NCBI RefSeq assembly: GCF_016745255.1
Contig: NZ_JADOEQ010000017.1
Location: 1 to 64,000 of the forward strand
Direction: 5' to 3'
DNA: 64,000 bases
Source of the DNA: Enterococcus sp. BWR-S5
GTDB lineage: Bacteria; Bacillota; Bacilli; Lactobacillales; Enterococcaceae
The notes beneath the pieces are model-generated. The model did no database searches. It saw nothing but the letters and a program-made list of their open reading frames with translations, and was not told the origin of the DNA. The position numbers and the translations under genes are program-made. Shown here piece by piece: positions 11,165 to 20,560 of the stretch (position 1 is the first letter of the stretch; the number at the start of each line of letters is the position of its first letter).

Positions 11165-11210
11165 AAAGCTTCGAAAACATACTTAATTGTATGTTTTCGA
11201 AGCTTTTTTT
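11165..11210 (+). terminator. Terminator of exporter module 1
   Basis: An 18-bp perfect stem (11165-11182 with 11189-11206) with a 6-nt loop, closing arm TTTTCGAAGC, runs into seven T residues. Confidence 0.9.
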
Positions 11211-11348
11211 GTTTGATTAGGAAACTATTAGCTGTTCTAATCAAAAAATTATTTATAAAACGTAACTATTTTATTTCCTCTATTTATAGAGAAAGCGCAT
11301 GGAATCAATCTTTTCCGATGTTATTTTAAGAATCCCTTTTTCAAAACA

Positions 11349-11398
11349 AGAAAACGCTTTTAAAGAAGCTAGTGACTGTTATTCTAATGTGATATAAT
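11349..11398 (+). promoter_or_regulatory. Extended -10 promoter with cre-like box before the FMN-lipoprotein
   Basis: TGATATAAT (11390-11398) is an extended -10 element. AGAAAACGCTTTTA (11349-11362) matches 12 of 14 cre positions and would place CcpA at or just above the -35 region. The rest of the gap from 11211 holds nothing I recognise. Confidence 0.5.
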
Positions 11399-11438
11399 GA
11401 GCAATGGGTAACATAATTTTTTAGGGGGCAAAATTAAT

Positions 11439-12578
11439 ATGAAAAAGATTACTTTAACAACAGCAATTTTATTGGCATTATTAGCGGCTACTGGTTGTTC
11501 CGCTGACGACAAGAAAGGATCAGAAAGCTCTTCAACAGCACAAAGCAGCTCAGTTACGACTGAAAGCAGTTCATCAGCTGCAGCGGCAGATATCACAATT
11601 GCTGACGGCAGTACAAAGGATTCAGCACCTGCAGAGGGTACTGTGTACATGAGACAGCTTCTTACAGCTCCTCACGGTACAAAATCATTTGCTGTGACAA
11701 ACGTTACAATGAATGGCGATAAAATCTTAGCTGTTGAATTGGATGAGTTCCAATATGTTTCACCGGACGACTTTACTGGTGTACCAAACTCTGACGGTGC
11801 ATTTGGAGAAAACTATCCAACAGATACAGTATTGTCAAGTAAGAAAGAAAATGATAAAGCATATTCTGAAATGATGGCAGACAAAGGCGGCGCTACACAA
11901 GGCTGGGCAGAGAGTATGGATGCAATCACTGCGTTTGCGGTAGGCAAAACAGTTTCAGAATTGGAAGATACAGTAAAAGAGTTAGCGGACTTAGGTGAAG
12001 ATGCAAATCCAGCAGATGTTGTGACTGGTGCGACTTTCTCTGACACAAGCGGCTACCTGCAAGCAATCATTGATGCAGCAACAAAAGGAACGATTTCTGA
12101 AGGCATTAAAACATCTACAGAAGAGTTGAAAGAGGCTCAAGTATTGGGCGCACCTCACGGAGACAAATCCTTCTCTGTTACAACTGTAGCTATGGATGGG
12201 GATAAATTAGCGGTTGTTTCATTGGATGAGTTCCAATATGTAGATCCAGCAGCATTCGGCGGTGTACCAAACTCTGATGCTGACTTTGGTGCAGATGTTC
12301 AAGGCGGTTTAGTGTTATCATCGAAAGAAGCAAACAACGATGCTTACTCAGACTTGATGGCAGATAAAGGCGGCGCGTCTCAAGGCTGGGCAGACAGCAT
12401 GAATGCAATTGCTAAATTTGCAGTAGGTAAAACTGTTTCTGAACTGGAAGCTTCAGTGAAAGAATTAGACGGCTTAGGCGAAGATGATAGTCCTGCTGAT
12501 GTTGTCACAGGAGCAACCTTCTCTGATACAAGCGGTTATCTGCAAGCGATCATCGAAGCAATGAAAGCAGTAAAATAA
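11439..12578 (+). CDS. pplA: Two-domain FMN-binding lipoprotein, PplA-like
   Basis: The 379-residue protein has a lipobox (AATGC), a Ser-rich linker and two homologous domains of about 150 residues (about 65-225 and 230-378). Both contain GVPNSD and end in ADVVTGATFSDTSGYLQAII. The D-x-x-T-G-A-T sequence, at about residues 194-200 and 355-361, is the target motif for covalent FMN attachment by ApbE-type transferases. Listeria and Enterococcus PplA has the same two-domain design and carries electrons out of the cell in flavin-based extracellular electron transfer. No other genes of that pathway are in the window. It has its own promoter and terminator. Confidence 0.82.
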   Translation: MKKITLTTAILLALLAATGCSADDKKGSESSSTAQSSSVTTESSSSAAAADITIADGSTKDSAPAEGTVYMRQLLTAPHGTKSFAVTNVTMNGDKILAVELDEFQYVSPDDFTGVPNSDGAFGENYPTDTVLSSKKENDKAYSEMMADKGGATQGWAESMDAITAFAVGKTVSELEDTVKELADLGEDANPADVVTGATFSDTSGYLQAIIDAATKGTISEGIKTSTEELKEAQVLGAPHGDKSFSVTTVAMDGDKLAVVSLDEFQYVDPAAFGGVPNSDADFGADVQGGLVLSSKEANNDAYSDLMADKGGASQGWADSMNAIAKFAVGKTVSELEASVKELDGLGEDDSPADVVTGATFSDTSGYLQAIIEAMKAVK

Positions 12579-12639
12579 TCGTTTAGCGTAAGCTTATACA
12601 GCGTTACAAATTGTGTGTTTTCCTATAATTATAATAAAG

Positions 12640-12675
12640 CCGAAAACCTTAAAGCAAAGGTTTTCGGTTTTTATT
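12640..12675 (+). terminator. Terminator after the FMN-lipoprotein
   Basis: The arms CCGAAAACCTT (12640-12650) and AAGGTTTTCGG (12657-12667) are followed by TTTTTATTTT. Confidence 0.88.
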
Positions 12676-12751
12676 TTAATGGCTGAGAACGGGAAATTCG
12701 TTAAAAACAAAGTATAATAGACTGAGAGTACATAGAAAGAAGGGGTGCGAC

Positions 12752-13324
12752 ATGTTGGATAAACATATACCGTATTACGAAGTATGGATGACACGCTCAG
12801 GAGGAAAGCCGATACCACCGGCAAATCTGGCAAAAGGATTTCGCTTCGTTCATTATAGACAGGGCGATGAAGTTGAGTGGGCCAAAATAGAGAGCTCTGT
12901 CTCAGAGTTTTCAGACGAACAGGAAGCCTTGGCCTATTTTGCACAGGCCTTCGCACCATTTCCTACTCAGCTTTCTAAGCGGATGTTGTTTATTGAAAAC
13001 GAGCATGGAGAAAAGGTGGCTACATGTACTGCTTGGTGGAAAAATGTTAATGGCATGACAGTACCATTGCTGCATTGGTTGGCGGTGAAGCCGCAATTCC
13101 AAAGAAAAGGGCTGGCCGCGGCGTTGGTGGCTAAAGTCACAAACTCTCTATCAGAGGCTGAACCGGAAGCAGTGATTTATCTTCATACTCAGACGTGGAG
13201 CCATCAAGCGATTCAACTGTACAAAAAATTTGGGTATGCGCTTAGTCCTTTAAATTTGGATGGAAGTAAAAATGAAGACTACCAAAAGGTTTTGCGCATT
13301 CTCGACGAACAAGAAACCAACTAA
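12752..13324 (+). CDS. GNAT-family N-acetyltransferase
   Basis: The 190-residue protein shows the GNAT acetyl-CoA loop as VKPQFQRKGLAAALV, then the C-terminal strand-helix element HTQTWSHQAIQLYKKFGY. The substrate is unknown. It stands alone between the FMN-lipoprotein terminator and a membrane-protein gene. The start follows AAAGGGG. Confidence 0.82.
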   Translation: MLDKHIPYYEVWMTRSGGKPIPPANLAKGFRFVHYRQGDEVEWAKIESSVSEFSDEQEALAYFAQAFAPFPTQLSKRMLFIENEHGEKVATCTAWWKNVNGMTVPLLHWLAVKPQFQRKGLAAALVAKVTNSLSEAEPEAVIYLHTQTWSHQAIQLYKKFGYALSPLNLDGSKNEDYQKVLRILDEQETN

Positions 13325-13497
13325 CTTGTGCCTACGGAGGTATAGCATGCTATTTTGCAATGGCTAAAGAATTCTAACCTCAGATAGCTGGCACGATTGG
13401 TAGAATCGAGATTAGATTATGTCAGCTTCCTTAATTATGCTATCATGAAATAGAGAAGAAAAGGAGTGAGTGGTTTATCGATAAGAAGAAAACAAAA

Positions 13498-14178
13498 TTG
13501 GACAAACGTAAAAACTTAATTTTTATCATTGTCTTTTGTTTGTTGGCTGTTTCGGTTGTCTATGCAATCATTATGCTGATGGACGCCCCTTCAGGAACCT
13601 CCAATAAAGAATACGAATTGGTGAAAAGTGATTATGTCTTGATGATTTTGCAGTGTGTTGTAGGGATGATTGTCATTTTCATTCCGTATCGAGTGGAGAA
13701 AAGATATGGTATCGATATTCCTGATTTAATGGAAATCATCTATTTCATTTTTCTGTTTTGTGCAATCTATCTGGGCGAGGTACAAAATTTTTACTATAAA
13801 ATTCCATTTTGGGATATGATTCTGCATGGATTTAGTGCAGGTATGCTGAGTGCCTTAGGGTTTTTGATTGTTGATTTCATTAGTAGAAGCAAGCGTAATG
13901 AGGTTCATCTAAGCCCCTTTTTCATCAGTCTATTTTCATTTTGCTTTGCAACGACCTGTGGTGTGCTGTGGGAGGTTTATGAATATCTGGCCGATCATAT
14001 TTTGCAAACCAATATGCAGAAATTTATGACAGCGGAGGGAACGATTCTTTCTGGGCATGAGGCATTAGGTGATACGATGCAAGACATTATGGTTAATCTG
14101 GCTGGAACGCTGGTTGTAGTAGCAATTGGCTATCTTCATCTGAAGCGGCAGGAAAAAATTAAAAGTCGTTTGATGTAG
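13498..14178 (+). CDS. Polytopic membrane protein of unknown function
   Basis: The protein of about 226 residues has roughly six hydrophobic helices and a conserved-looking core DMILHGFSAGMLSALGF and CGVLWEVYEYLADH. The start is uncertain. The TTG at 13498 has no good ribosome site. The best AAGGAG (13461-13466) lies before an in-frame ATC at 13477 that would add FIDKKKTK-like residues, and the nearby GTG at 13466 is in another frame and soon stops. No function is assigned. Confidence 0.7.
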   Translation: MDKRKNLIFIIVFCLLAVSVVYAIIMLMDAPSGTSNKEYELVKSDYVLMILQCVVGMIVIFIPYRVEKRYGIDIPDLMEIIYFIFLFCAIYLGEVQNFYYKIPFWDMILHGFSAGMLSALGFLIVDFISRSKRNEVHLSPFFISLFSFCFATTCGVLWEVYEYLADHILQTNMQKFMTAEGTILSGHEALGDTMQDIMVNLAGTLVVVAIGYLHLKRQEKIKSRLM

Positions 14179-14226
14179 GCATAGGGTGAAGCGGGTCTAT
14201 CGTGGAGACAATAGTTTGCAAACCCA

Positions 14227-14265
14227 AAAGACTGAGATATAGCAGTGTATCTCGGTCTTTTTTTG
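14227..14265 (+). terminator. Terminator
   Basis: AAAGACTGAGATA (14227-14239) pairs with TATCTCGGTCTTT (14248-14260), followed by T residues. It ends the membrane-protein transcript. Confidence 0.85.
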
Positions 14266-14331
14266 TATTCGAAAAGAACCAAACTATCTCAGTTCTATTT
14301 CTAACTGTTTTCAGAAGAAGTACTCTTTATT

Positions 14332-14559
14332 TTAACTGAAAAATGCTTCCTTGAATTTTATCAGATAATCAAAAATAGCAGCGAACTTTGAGTAAAATAG
14401 GCTGAGAAAGGTCATCAACAGCAGTGTAAGTACAAAAAGCTTTTCCCGTTTTTCTTTATGCATCGCTACGGCAATTAATAATAGAAGCAGCATCAGTAGA
14501 ATATACAGGGCATTAAAGGGTGTCACTTTTCCTTGGAAAATTGTATATAGAAATATCAT
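14332..14559 (-). CDS. Small membrane protein of unknown function
   Basis: A protein of about 75 residues with two or three hydrophobic segments (PFNALYILLMLLLLLIAVAM and LFVLTLLLMTFLSLFY). The start at 14559 is chosen because AAAAGGAG precedes it on the minus strand; an upstream in-frame start at 14598 lacks a site. It stands alone between two terminators. Confidence 0.6.
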   Translation of the reverse strand: MIFLYTIFQGKVTPFNALYILLMLLLLLIAVAMHKEKREKLFVLTLLLMTFLSLFYSKFAAIFDYLIKFKEAFFS

Positions 14560-14665
14560 ATAAAATCTCCTTTTTATTCTGTATTCATTATACATCATAA
14601 ATAGGAATTATGAGTCGAGCTCATATCTATCGAGGAGTAGTAATAAAATGAGAAAAGAGCAAAAA

Positions 14666-14703
14666 AAGTGCCTCTTATCAAACGGATAGAGGGCACTTCT
14701 TTT
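14666..14703 (-). terminator. Terminator of the sensor/ABC operon
   Basis: The stem AAGTGCC..TATC with GATA..GGCACTT has a small bulge on each side and is flanked by A-runs and T-runs, so it can work in both directions. On the minus strand it directly follows the permease stop codon. Confidence 0.75.
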
Positions 14704-17250
14704 TTAAACTGTTTCTGTTCTCAAGGAATCAATGAGGTTCATTTTCCGCAGCTTATGCACGGAATAAAGCATCGTGATGAATACAATCAGAAATACACTT
14801 AGGATGCTGACCAAGACACTGGTAATAGGTAGACGGAAGCTTTGGTCTATCGCAACAGCAACACTTGTATAAATCAGATAGGTAATGGCAAAGGCAACTG
14901 GCAGTCCATACAGAAGCGATTTGAAGCCATAGTACAGACATTCGAAGCGCATCATCTTGTTAATGCTCTTTTCAGTCATTCCGACGGATTCCAGCATGGC
15001 CAGTTCTCTGCGTCGTAGCTGAATACTGGTAGAGATTGTATTGAAGACATTAGCAATCGTAATAAGTGTCATCAAAATAATGAAGCCGTAAGAAAAGACA
15101 TTGATAATAAAAACCATGTTCTTATCTGTTTCCTGATAGGATGCAACATCTGTCAGTGAGCGATCAACCGGCAGATTCATTTGCTGTAAAAGTGAAGCAA
15201 GGTTTTCAACCAACAATTTTGAGTCAGCTGCTTTAAAAGAGAAATTGAAGTAGTCATAATTTTGAGCTGTTGGTAAAAGAGCTGCCTGATCTTCAGGAAG
15301 AATCGCAGTTAAACCATAAGAATAGGAGCTGGATAATAATTTAGGACCATGTGCCGCATAGGTTGACAACGTCAAGGTTTTACCTGTTGTTCCAGTTCCA
15401 GTATCTGTCATACGCAACATTTCGACCGTTAACGGTTCTTTTGAGTCAAACATATCGAAGTTGACCATCCGACGAGCGGTTGAGTCATACATATTGATTG
15501 TTTGGATAGCTAAAATTTTTGGATTGTCTGAACGAAAATAATCCGCTTCGCTCAATCCCAATTCTTTCAAATAGCTTTTGAAGGTTTCCTTATCTATTAG
15601 TTGAACAACAAGGGAAGAGGAAGCCGGGTCTTCTTTGTAATTGGTGTCTTGGCTTTTCAGATAATCACTATACTCTTTACTTAGCTTTTGTTTCGAAAGG
15701 TCAACAGTAAAGTGAGCAGTCTGCTGCCATGCTGCGGCTTCAACTTCCGGAAGTTTTGAAGCCCGCTCAAACAGTTCTGTGGCTGTCTCGGCATTCAACT
15801 CGCCGTAACTGGTATACGTTACATCCGCCTCTGAAAGCTCGACACTTTGATTTACACCGCTTATCAAATACATACTAAAGGAAGCTGTTGATATGAATAG
15901 AACGATGCTGACAAAAAGGGAAGCGATGGTACTGCGATAGGCTCTCTTATTCCGCTTGAAATTTTTCAACGCAATTGTTGCTTCCAACCCAAACAGCTTT
16001 TGAATGAATTTCGGTGTACGAACTTTTTTCCCTGAAAGCTTGATTTGCTCTGATTGTCTGATAGAAGAAATAATCGATTTTTTCAGTGCTTTCCGAGCTG
16101 GTAAGTAGGCAGAAATATAAATTGTCAAAATACTGATAAGGATAGAGAGGATAATTGCCTGCCAAGAAAATTGTAATGTTAACGGGTTGATATTCCCAAA
16201 TACATTAAGCTTATCTTCCAGAAGCTTGAAGGTAACCCACAAACCGAAAAAGCCGGAAAATAAGCCGATAGGAATTCCAATACTGCCGATAATGGTGCCT
16301 TCAAATAGTACGGATGTCCGTAATTGTTTTTTTGTTGCTCCGACAGAGGCAAGGACACCGAATTGCTTTAGCCGCTCGTTAATTGAAATGGCAAAAGAAT
16401 TGTTAATCAAGAGTACAGAGCCGGTGCCAATCAAAAGAATGAGAATAACACCTAAATAGAAAGTCATCTTACGGAAAGAATCGTTTCCTGTAATACCCAG
16501 TGATTGAAGAAGAGAACGATTATGCTGGTAGGTCATTGCCTCGTATTTTTTTGAGAAGGTGTAGACATCTTTAGGATTTTTCAATGCGACATATTGTGTG
16601 ACCGCAGTTTGGGTATCTGTAAGGCCGGTAACTGCAAAATAGCTAGGCTCAGAGTATAGCTTTTCAATGCCCCACTCAATGAAGCCAACGACTTTATAGG
16701 TTTGCTCTTCCGTGGTCGAATAAGTATCCGCATCAACAGCTTCAAATGTTTCATCATCCTTAATAATCGATTCCTGTCCCAGCTTAAATGTAACGATATC
16801 ACCGATTTTATAAAGCTCTTTTAGCGTTGTCTGGTAATTAATCGGCAAAAGAATTTCTGTTTCGTCTTTTGGAAGCTCTCCTTGTGAAAGAGTATAGGGC
16901 AATTCCTTGAATGCCTGCTCACTATAGCCTTCAATCGCTAGAAAAGGATTTTCATACTTCCCTTCATTTTTTAAAGGCGAGTAGCCGAATAATTTTGTTG
17001 TAAAGCTGTTCTCTACGTCTTCATCTTGTCGAATCGTATCTACTTCCTTTTTTGGAACATCAATGAAACGCACCTGCCAGTTTCCGGTTGAGGAAATGGT
17101 ATTTTTGACCATATGCTCCTGTAGAGAAACAATACTTGTTGTAACAGCAGTGACCATCGCGACAGATAGGATAACGCCAATAATTGTAACTAGTGTACGA
17201 GTTCGATTTTTTTTAAGATTTGCCAGTGTAAGTTTGTTCAGGATATTCAT
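14704..17250 (-). CDS. FtsX-type ABC transporter permease
   Basis: The 848-residue permease has two FtsX repeats. An N-terminal helix (about 20-40) is followed by a large extracellular domain, three helices with the FGVLASVGATKKQLR-type motif, a second extracellular domain (about 465-715) and a final three-helix block with ELAMLESVGMTEKSINKM. It overlaps the ATPase gene by 4 bases. This family acts by mechanotransmission, often in antimicrobial-peptide defence or signalling, and the linked two-component system fits that. The substrate is unknown. Confidence 0.9.
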   Translation of the reverse strand: MNILNKLTLANLKKNRTRTLVTIIGVILSVAMVTAVTTSIVSLQEHMVKNTISSTGNWQVRFIDVPKKEVDTIRQDEDVENSFTTKLFGYSPLKNEGKYENPFLAIEGYSEQAFKELPYTLSQGELPKDETEILLPINYQTTLKELYKIGDIVTFKLGQESIIKDDETFEAVDADTYSTTEEQTYKVVGFIEWGIEKLYSEPSYFAVTGLTDTQTAVTQYVALKNPKDVYTFSKKYEAMTYQHNRSLLQSLGITGNDSFRKMTFYLGVILILLIGTGSVLLINNSFAISINERLKQFGVLASVGATKKQLRTSVLFEGTIIGSIGIPIGLFSGFFGLWVTFKLLEDKLNVFGNINPLTLQFSWQAIILSILISILTIYISAYLPARKALKKSIISSIRQSEQIKLSGKKVRTPKFIQKLFGLEATIALKNFKRNKRAYRSTIASLFVSIVLFISTASFSMYLISGVNQSVELSEADVTYTSYGELNAETATELFERASKLPEVEAAAWQQTAHFTVDLSKQKLSKEYSDYLKSQDTNYKEDPASSSLVVQLIDKETFKSYLKELGLSEADYFRSDNPKILAIQTINMYDSTARRMVNFDMFDSKEPLTVEMLRMTDTGTGTTGKTLTLSTYAAHGPKLLSSSYSYGLTAILPEDQAALLPTAQNYDYFNFSFKAADSKLLVENLASLLQQMNLPVDRSLTDVASYQETDKNMVFIINVFSYGFIILMTLITIANVFNTISTSIQLRRRELAMLESVGMTEKSINKMMRFECLYYGFKSLLYGLPVAFAITYLIYTSVAVAIDQSFRLPITSVLVSILSVFLIVFITMLYSVHKLRKMNLIDSLRTETV

Positions 17251-17939
17251 GGTCGAATCACCTCGTCCTGTGTGATTCGACCATCCTCAATCTTTATAAT
17301 GCGATCGGCTTGTAAAGCAATATTTTCATCATGGGTAATAACAATCATCGTCTGATCGTATTCTTGATTGGATTTACGCAGGAGCTGCAAAATTTCCTGT
17401 CCATTTTTGCTGTCAAGGTTTCCGGTTGGTTCGTCAGCCAGTACAATGGCGGGGGCATTCATCAGTGCACGTCCGATAGACACACGCTGCTGTTGTCCGC
17501 CTGAAAGCTCATTTGGCAGATGGTTTCTGCGATCTTTTAAGTTTAATACTGAAAGCAGCTCCTTCAACCGTTTTTTATTTACTTTTCGACCATCTAATAA
17601 AACTGGCAGGGTGATATTTTCTACCACGTTCAATACAGGTAAAAGGTTATAAAATTGATAGATTAGACCCACTTCACGACGACGGAAAATTGCCAGCTGC
17701 TCAGCATTTTGCTCATAAACATCCGTTTTATTAATATAAACTTTTCCTGAGGTTGGCTCATCGACACCGCCCAGCAGGTGTAGCAAGGTAGATTTTCCCG
17801 AACCGGAAGGACCAATGATTGCAACGAATTGTCCTTTTTCAACGCTAAAGGAAACATTGTCTAAGGCAGTTACTTGATTGTCGCCCTTTCCATAAACCTT
17901 TGATAAATTTTTTACTTCCAATATTTTCATGCTCATCAC
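17247..17939 (-). CDS. ABC transporter ATP-binding protein, MacB/LolD-like
   Basis: The 230-residue ATPase has Walker A GPSGSGKST, Q-loop LIYQFYNLLP, signature LSGGQQQR, Walker B IVLADEPTGNLD and switch ITHD. It powers the adjacent FtsX-type permease. Several closely spaced starts exist (GTG 17939, ATG 17936, ATG 17927), differing by at most four residues. Confidence 0.92.
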   Translation of the reverse strand: MMSMKILEVKNLSKVYGKGDNQVTALDNVSFSVEKGQFVAIIGPSGSGKSTLLHLLGGVDEPTSGKVYINKTDVYEQNAEQLAIFRRREVGLIYQFYNLLPVLNVVENITLPVLLDGRKVNKKRLKELLSVLNLKDRRNHLPNELSGGQQQRVSIGRALMNAPAIVLADEPTGNLDSKNGQEILQLLRKSNQEYDQTMIVITHDENIALQADRIIKIEDGRITQDEVIRP

Positions 17940-18015
17940 AACACTTTCTCTTTTACTTACTATTTAGTGTATCGAAGTAGAGTGACTGCTTAGTGACTCA
18001 AAAATGACAATTTCG

Positions 18016-19023
18016 TCATTTAAGCATGTCTTCGTAGAAACGGATGGTAAAAAGTGCACCGCCGCTCTGTTGATTTTTGGCGGTTAAGCTGCCGCCCTGT
18101 TGTGTAATAATCATGCGAGCTAAGGACAAGCCGACACCAAAGCTGTTCTTGTGATGGTTTTTTCCTTGATAAAAACGTTCGAAGATATGAGGTAAATCTT
18201 CTGAGTCAATGCCTTTTCCTGTATCTGAGAGAGTTATTTCTGTATAAAGTGCATTTTGCTCATAAGAGAGGGTGAGAATACTGCCATCTTCAGAATGTTC
18301 AATGCAATTTTTGATGATATTTCCGATGGCTTCCTGTGTCCATGAGGCATCGATAGAGAGTCCAGCCTGATGGTCTCCTTGAAGCTGAACAGTCATTTCC
18401 TTCAGCTCCAAGGGAATTAGAAATGGCTGAAGAGAATCAGTTAACAGCTCATGGATAAGGATTTTCTGAGGCTGGTATTGAACGGTTTGCCCTTCCAGCT
18501 TGGCAATTTTTAAAAGGATGGTAATCAGTTGATCCATTCGTTTCAGCATGTTTAACAGCTCTCTTGTCAGCTCCTGTCTGCGTTGCTCACTTAGCTCAGG
18601 CTCGCTTAGAAAATCGCCAATCATCGTCAGCGTAGTCAATGGAGTTCTAAGCTGATGCGCAATGTCAGTCAGTGAAGAGGATAAGTGTTCCTTTTCCTTT
18701 TTAAGAGAGCTGCTTTGCTCCTGTAAACGAACGGTCATTTTTGCTATCTGGCTGGATAAAATTGCCAGCTCACCTTCCTCCGCGTGAAGCTCCAAACGCT
18801 GATTTCCATGGAGCATTTCATCAATCTGATTGGTTAACTCCTCAATTTTTTGATAACGAGTTCTGTTGTAGAGATAAATAGTCAAAGAAAAAGCACAGCA
18901 AATAAGCAGTGTAATTACGCCGGCTCTTCGATTGATTAAAAAGTTGCTGCTAATAGCGAGGAGGCTAAGAAAGCTCAAGCTGAAAAAAAATCTTTTCTCT
19001 TCTTTGTTCCGTAAGTACTTCAT
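18016..19023 (-). CDS. Sensor histidine kinase
   Basis: The 335-residue kinase has two N-terminal transmembrane helices (about 13-50) separated by almost no extracellular loop. A HAMP-like linker follows, then H-box SLTDIAHQLRTPLTTL and N/G boxes IGNIIKNCIEHS, DTGKGI and FGVGLSLARMI. The missing sensor loop suggests that it senses within the membrane or through the ABC permease, as in BceS-type systems. It follows the response regulator after one base. Confidence 0.92.
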   Translation of the reverse strand: MKYLRNKEEKRFFFSLSFLSLLAISSNFLINRRAGVITLLICCAFSLTIYLYNRTRYQKIEELTNQIDEMLHGNQRLELHAEEGELAILSSQIAKMTVRLQEQSSSLKKEKEHLSSSLTDIAHQLRTPLTTLTMIGDFLSEPELSEQRRQELTRELLNMLKRMDQLITILLKIAKLEGQTVQYQPQKILIHELLTDSLQPFLIPLELKEMTVQLQGDHQAGLSIDASWTQEAIGNIIKNCIEHSEDGSILTLSYEQNALYTEITLSDTGKGIDSEDLPHIFERFYQGKNHHKNSFGVGLSLARMIITQQGGSLTAKNQQSGGALFTIRFYEDMLK

Positions 19024-19024
19024 C

Positions 19025-19699
19025 TTAAACCTCCAACTTATAACCTAAACCGCGAATGGTTTTGATTTTACTCGGGTGTTGGGGATTATCCTCAATTTTT
19101 TCCCGCAGTCTTTTAATATAGACAGTCATAGTGTTGTCATTGACAAAATCACCGGCAATATCCCAAATCTGTTGCTGCAGCTGATCTCTTGAAAGAATTT
19201 GTCCGCTATTATTTACGAATAGCAAAAGCAGCCTGTACTCCAAAGCGGAGAGAAAGAGTTCTTGTCCATTTTTATGAACGGTTCCCCGCAATGTATCGAT
19301 AACGAGATTGTCGATAATAATTTCTGACTGGTCCTTTTCGCTGCGTCGAAGCACAGTTTTAATGCGGGAAATCAGTTCCATTGGGCGAAACGGCTTTGTA
19401 ATATAATCCTCTCCGCCAAGCTCTAAGCCGGTAACAACACTAGCCTCATCATCCATCGCAGTTAGAAAAATAAATGGAAATGGGCTTTCTAAATTTTTAA
19501 TACTGGTACCGACAGCATACCCATTGCCATCAGGTAGACCAACATCAATTAATGCGAGGTCAAATGGCATTTCTTGAAGTAACGCGAGTGCTTGCTGTTG
19601 TGTGCTGACCAGCTGAACATCATACTGATGCTTCTGAAGTAGTGTATTTAGATTTCTGGCGATATCAACATCGTCTTCAATAACGAGTATCTTTTTCAT
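19025..19699 (-). CDS. OmpR/PhoB-family response regulator
   Basis: The 224-residue protein has a receiver with acidic pair EDD, phospho-acceptor Asp in LIDVGLPDG, conserved Lys in ITKPF, and a C-terminal winged helix (YRLLLLFVNNSGQILSRDQL). It is first in a four-gene minus-strand operon with the kinase, ATPase and permease, which it presumably controls. The start is preceded by GGAGGAAACC on the minus strand. Confidence 0.93.
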   Translation of the reverse strand: MKKILVIEDDVDIARNLNTLLQKHQYDVQLVSTQQQALALLQEMPFDLALIDVGLPDGNGYAVGTSIKNLESPFPFIFLTAMDDEASVVTGLELGGEDYITKPFRPMELISRIKTVLRRSEKDQSEIIIDNLVIDTLRGTVHKNGQELFLSALEYRLLLLFVNNSGQILSRDQLQQQIWDIAGDFVNDNTMTVYIKRLREKIEDNPQHPSKIKTIRGLGYKLEV

Positions 19700-19855
19700 A
19701 GGTTTCCTCCTGGAATAATCGAGCTGTCTCTACCATACCTTATAATGACTGAGAGAAAAATAGTTTTTTCTCTGTTTTTACAAAAAAGGCTAATGTTTCA
19801 TTTACTTGAAAAGTTTAAGAACTGTTTTAGTCAAAAACAACTTGATGAATAATCG

Positions 19856-19907
19856 TTGACAGAAGAAAAAAGTAGAGGTATTCTATTAATAGTTAGCACG
19901 GTAACTA
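19856..19907 (+). promoter_or_regulatory. Promoter and operator of the second MarR gene
   Basis: TTGACA (19856-19861), a 17-bp spacer and TATTCT (19879-19884) form the promoter. The inverted repeat TAGTTAGCACGGTAACTA (19890-19907) overlaps the expected start of transcription. The same half-sites recur at 20561-20580. Confidence 0.75.
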
Positions 19908-19933
19908 AAATGAGTAAATGAGGAGGGACTACC

Positions 19934-20371
19934 TTGAAGCCACATGGAACGTTAGGGTTCGAAATCCGTGAGCTCTCTATCTTGATTGGTCGATATATAG
20001 AAAAGGAAGAGCTTGGTAATGATTTGGCAAAAATGAGAGGTCCTCAAGCTTGGGCATTGGGGTTCCTAAGTGAAAACAGAGATCGGGAAATCTATCAAAA
20101 AGACTTGGAAAAAGAGCTGTCGATTCGTAAACCAACAGCAAGCCGTTTAGTCGACCGCATGGAAAAGAATGGCTTTATCACAACGGTTGTTTCTGCGAAG
20201 GATAAGCGTTTTAAACAGATTATCATCACTGAGAAAGCATTAGAAAATATGAAAAAAGTGGAGAGCTTTGTTTCAAATTTGGAAGCTCGCCTAACACAGA
20301 ATATTTCAGAGGAAGAACTTCGTTCCTTTATCGACACAATAGGAAAGCTGAAAAAGAATATCCAGAGTTAA
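19934..20371 (+). CDS. MarR-family repressor of exporter module 2
   Basis: The 145-residue winged-helix protein carries recognition region IRKPTASRLVDRMEKNGFI and wing SAKDKRFKQIIITEKA. The start is a TTG eight bases after GAGGAGGGA. It probably represses itself and the downstream ABC genes through the GTTA/TAAC repeats in front of both transcripts. Confidence 0.88.
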   Translation: MKPHGTLGFEIRELSILIGRYIEKEELGNDLAKMRGPQAWALGFLSENRDREIYQKDLEKELSIRKPTASRLVDRMEKNGFITTVVSAKDKRFKQIIITEKALENMKKVESFVSNLEARLTQNISEEELRSFIDTIGKLKKNIQS

Positions 20372-20523
20372 CCTACAGGAGATTTATAAAGGCTTCTGTG
20401 TAGAAGCTGGTTTTTAAGGACTTTTATTGATGCAACGATATTGAGTCGCTAGGAGACTGTGTGGATACAGCGGTTTAATTAAGAGAATCCTTCACACAGC
20501 ATTTATGTTTAAAATAATACCTA

Positions 20524-20553
20524 TCTGACAGACTTCATCGTCAGATTTTTCTT
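20524..20553 (+). terminator. Weak terminator between MarR and exporter module 2
   Basis: The short stem TCTGAC/GTCAGA (20524-20529 with 20540-20545) is followed by TTTTTCTTT. It would separate the marR transcript from the ABC genes, which have their own operator. Confidence 0.55.
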
Positions 20554-20560
20554 TCACTAT

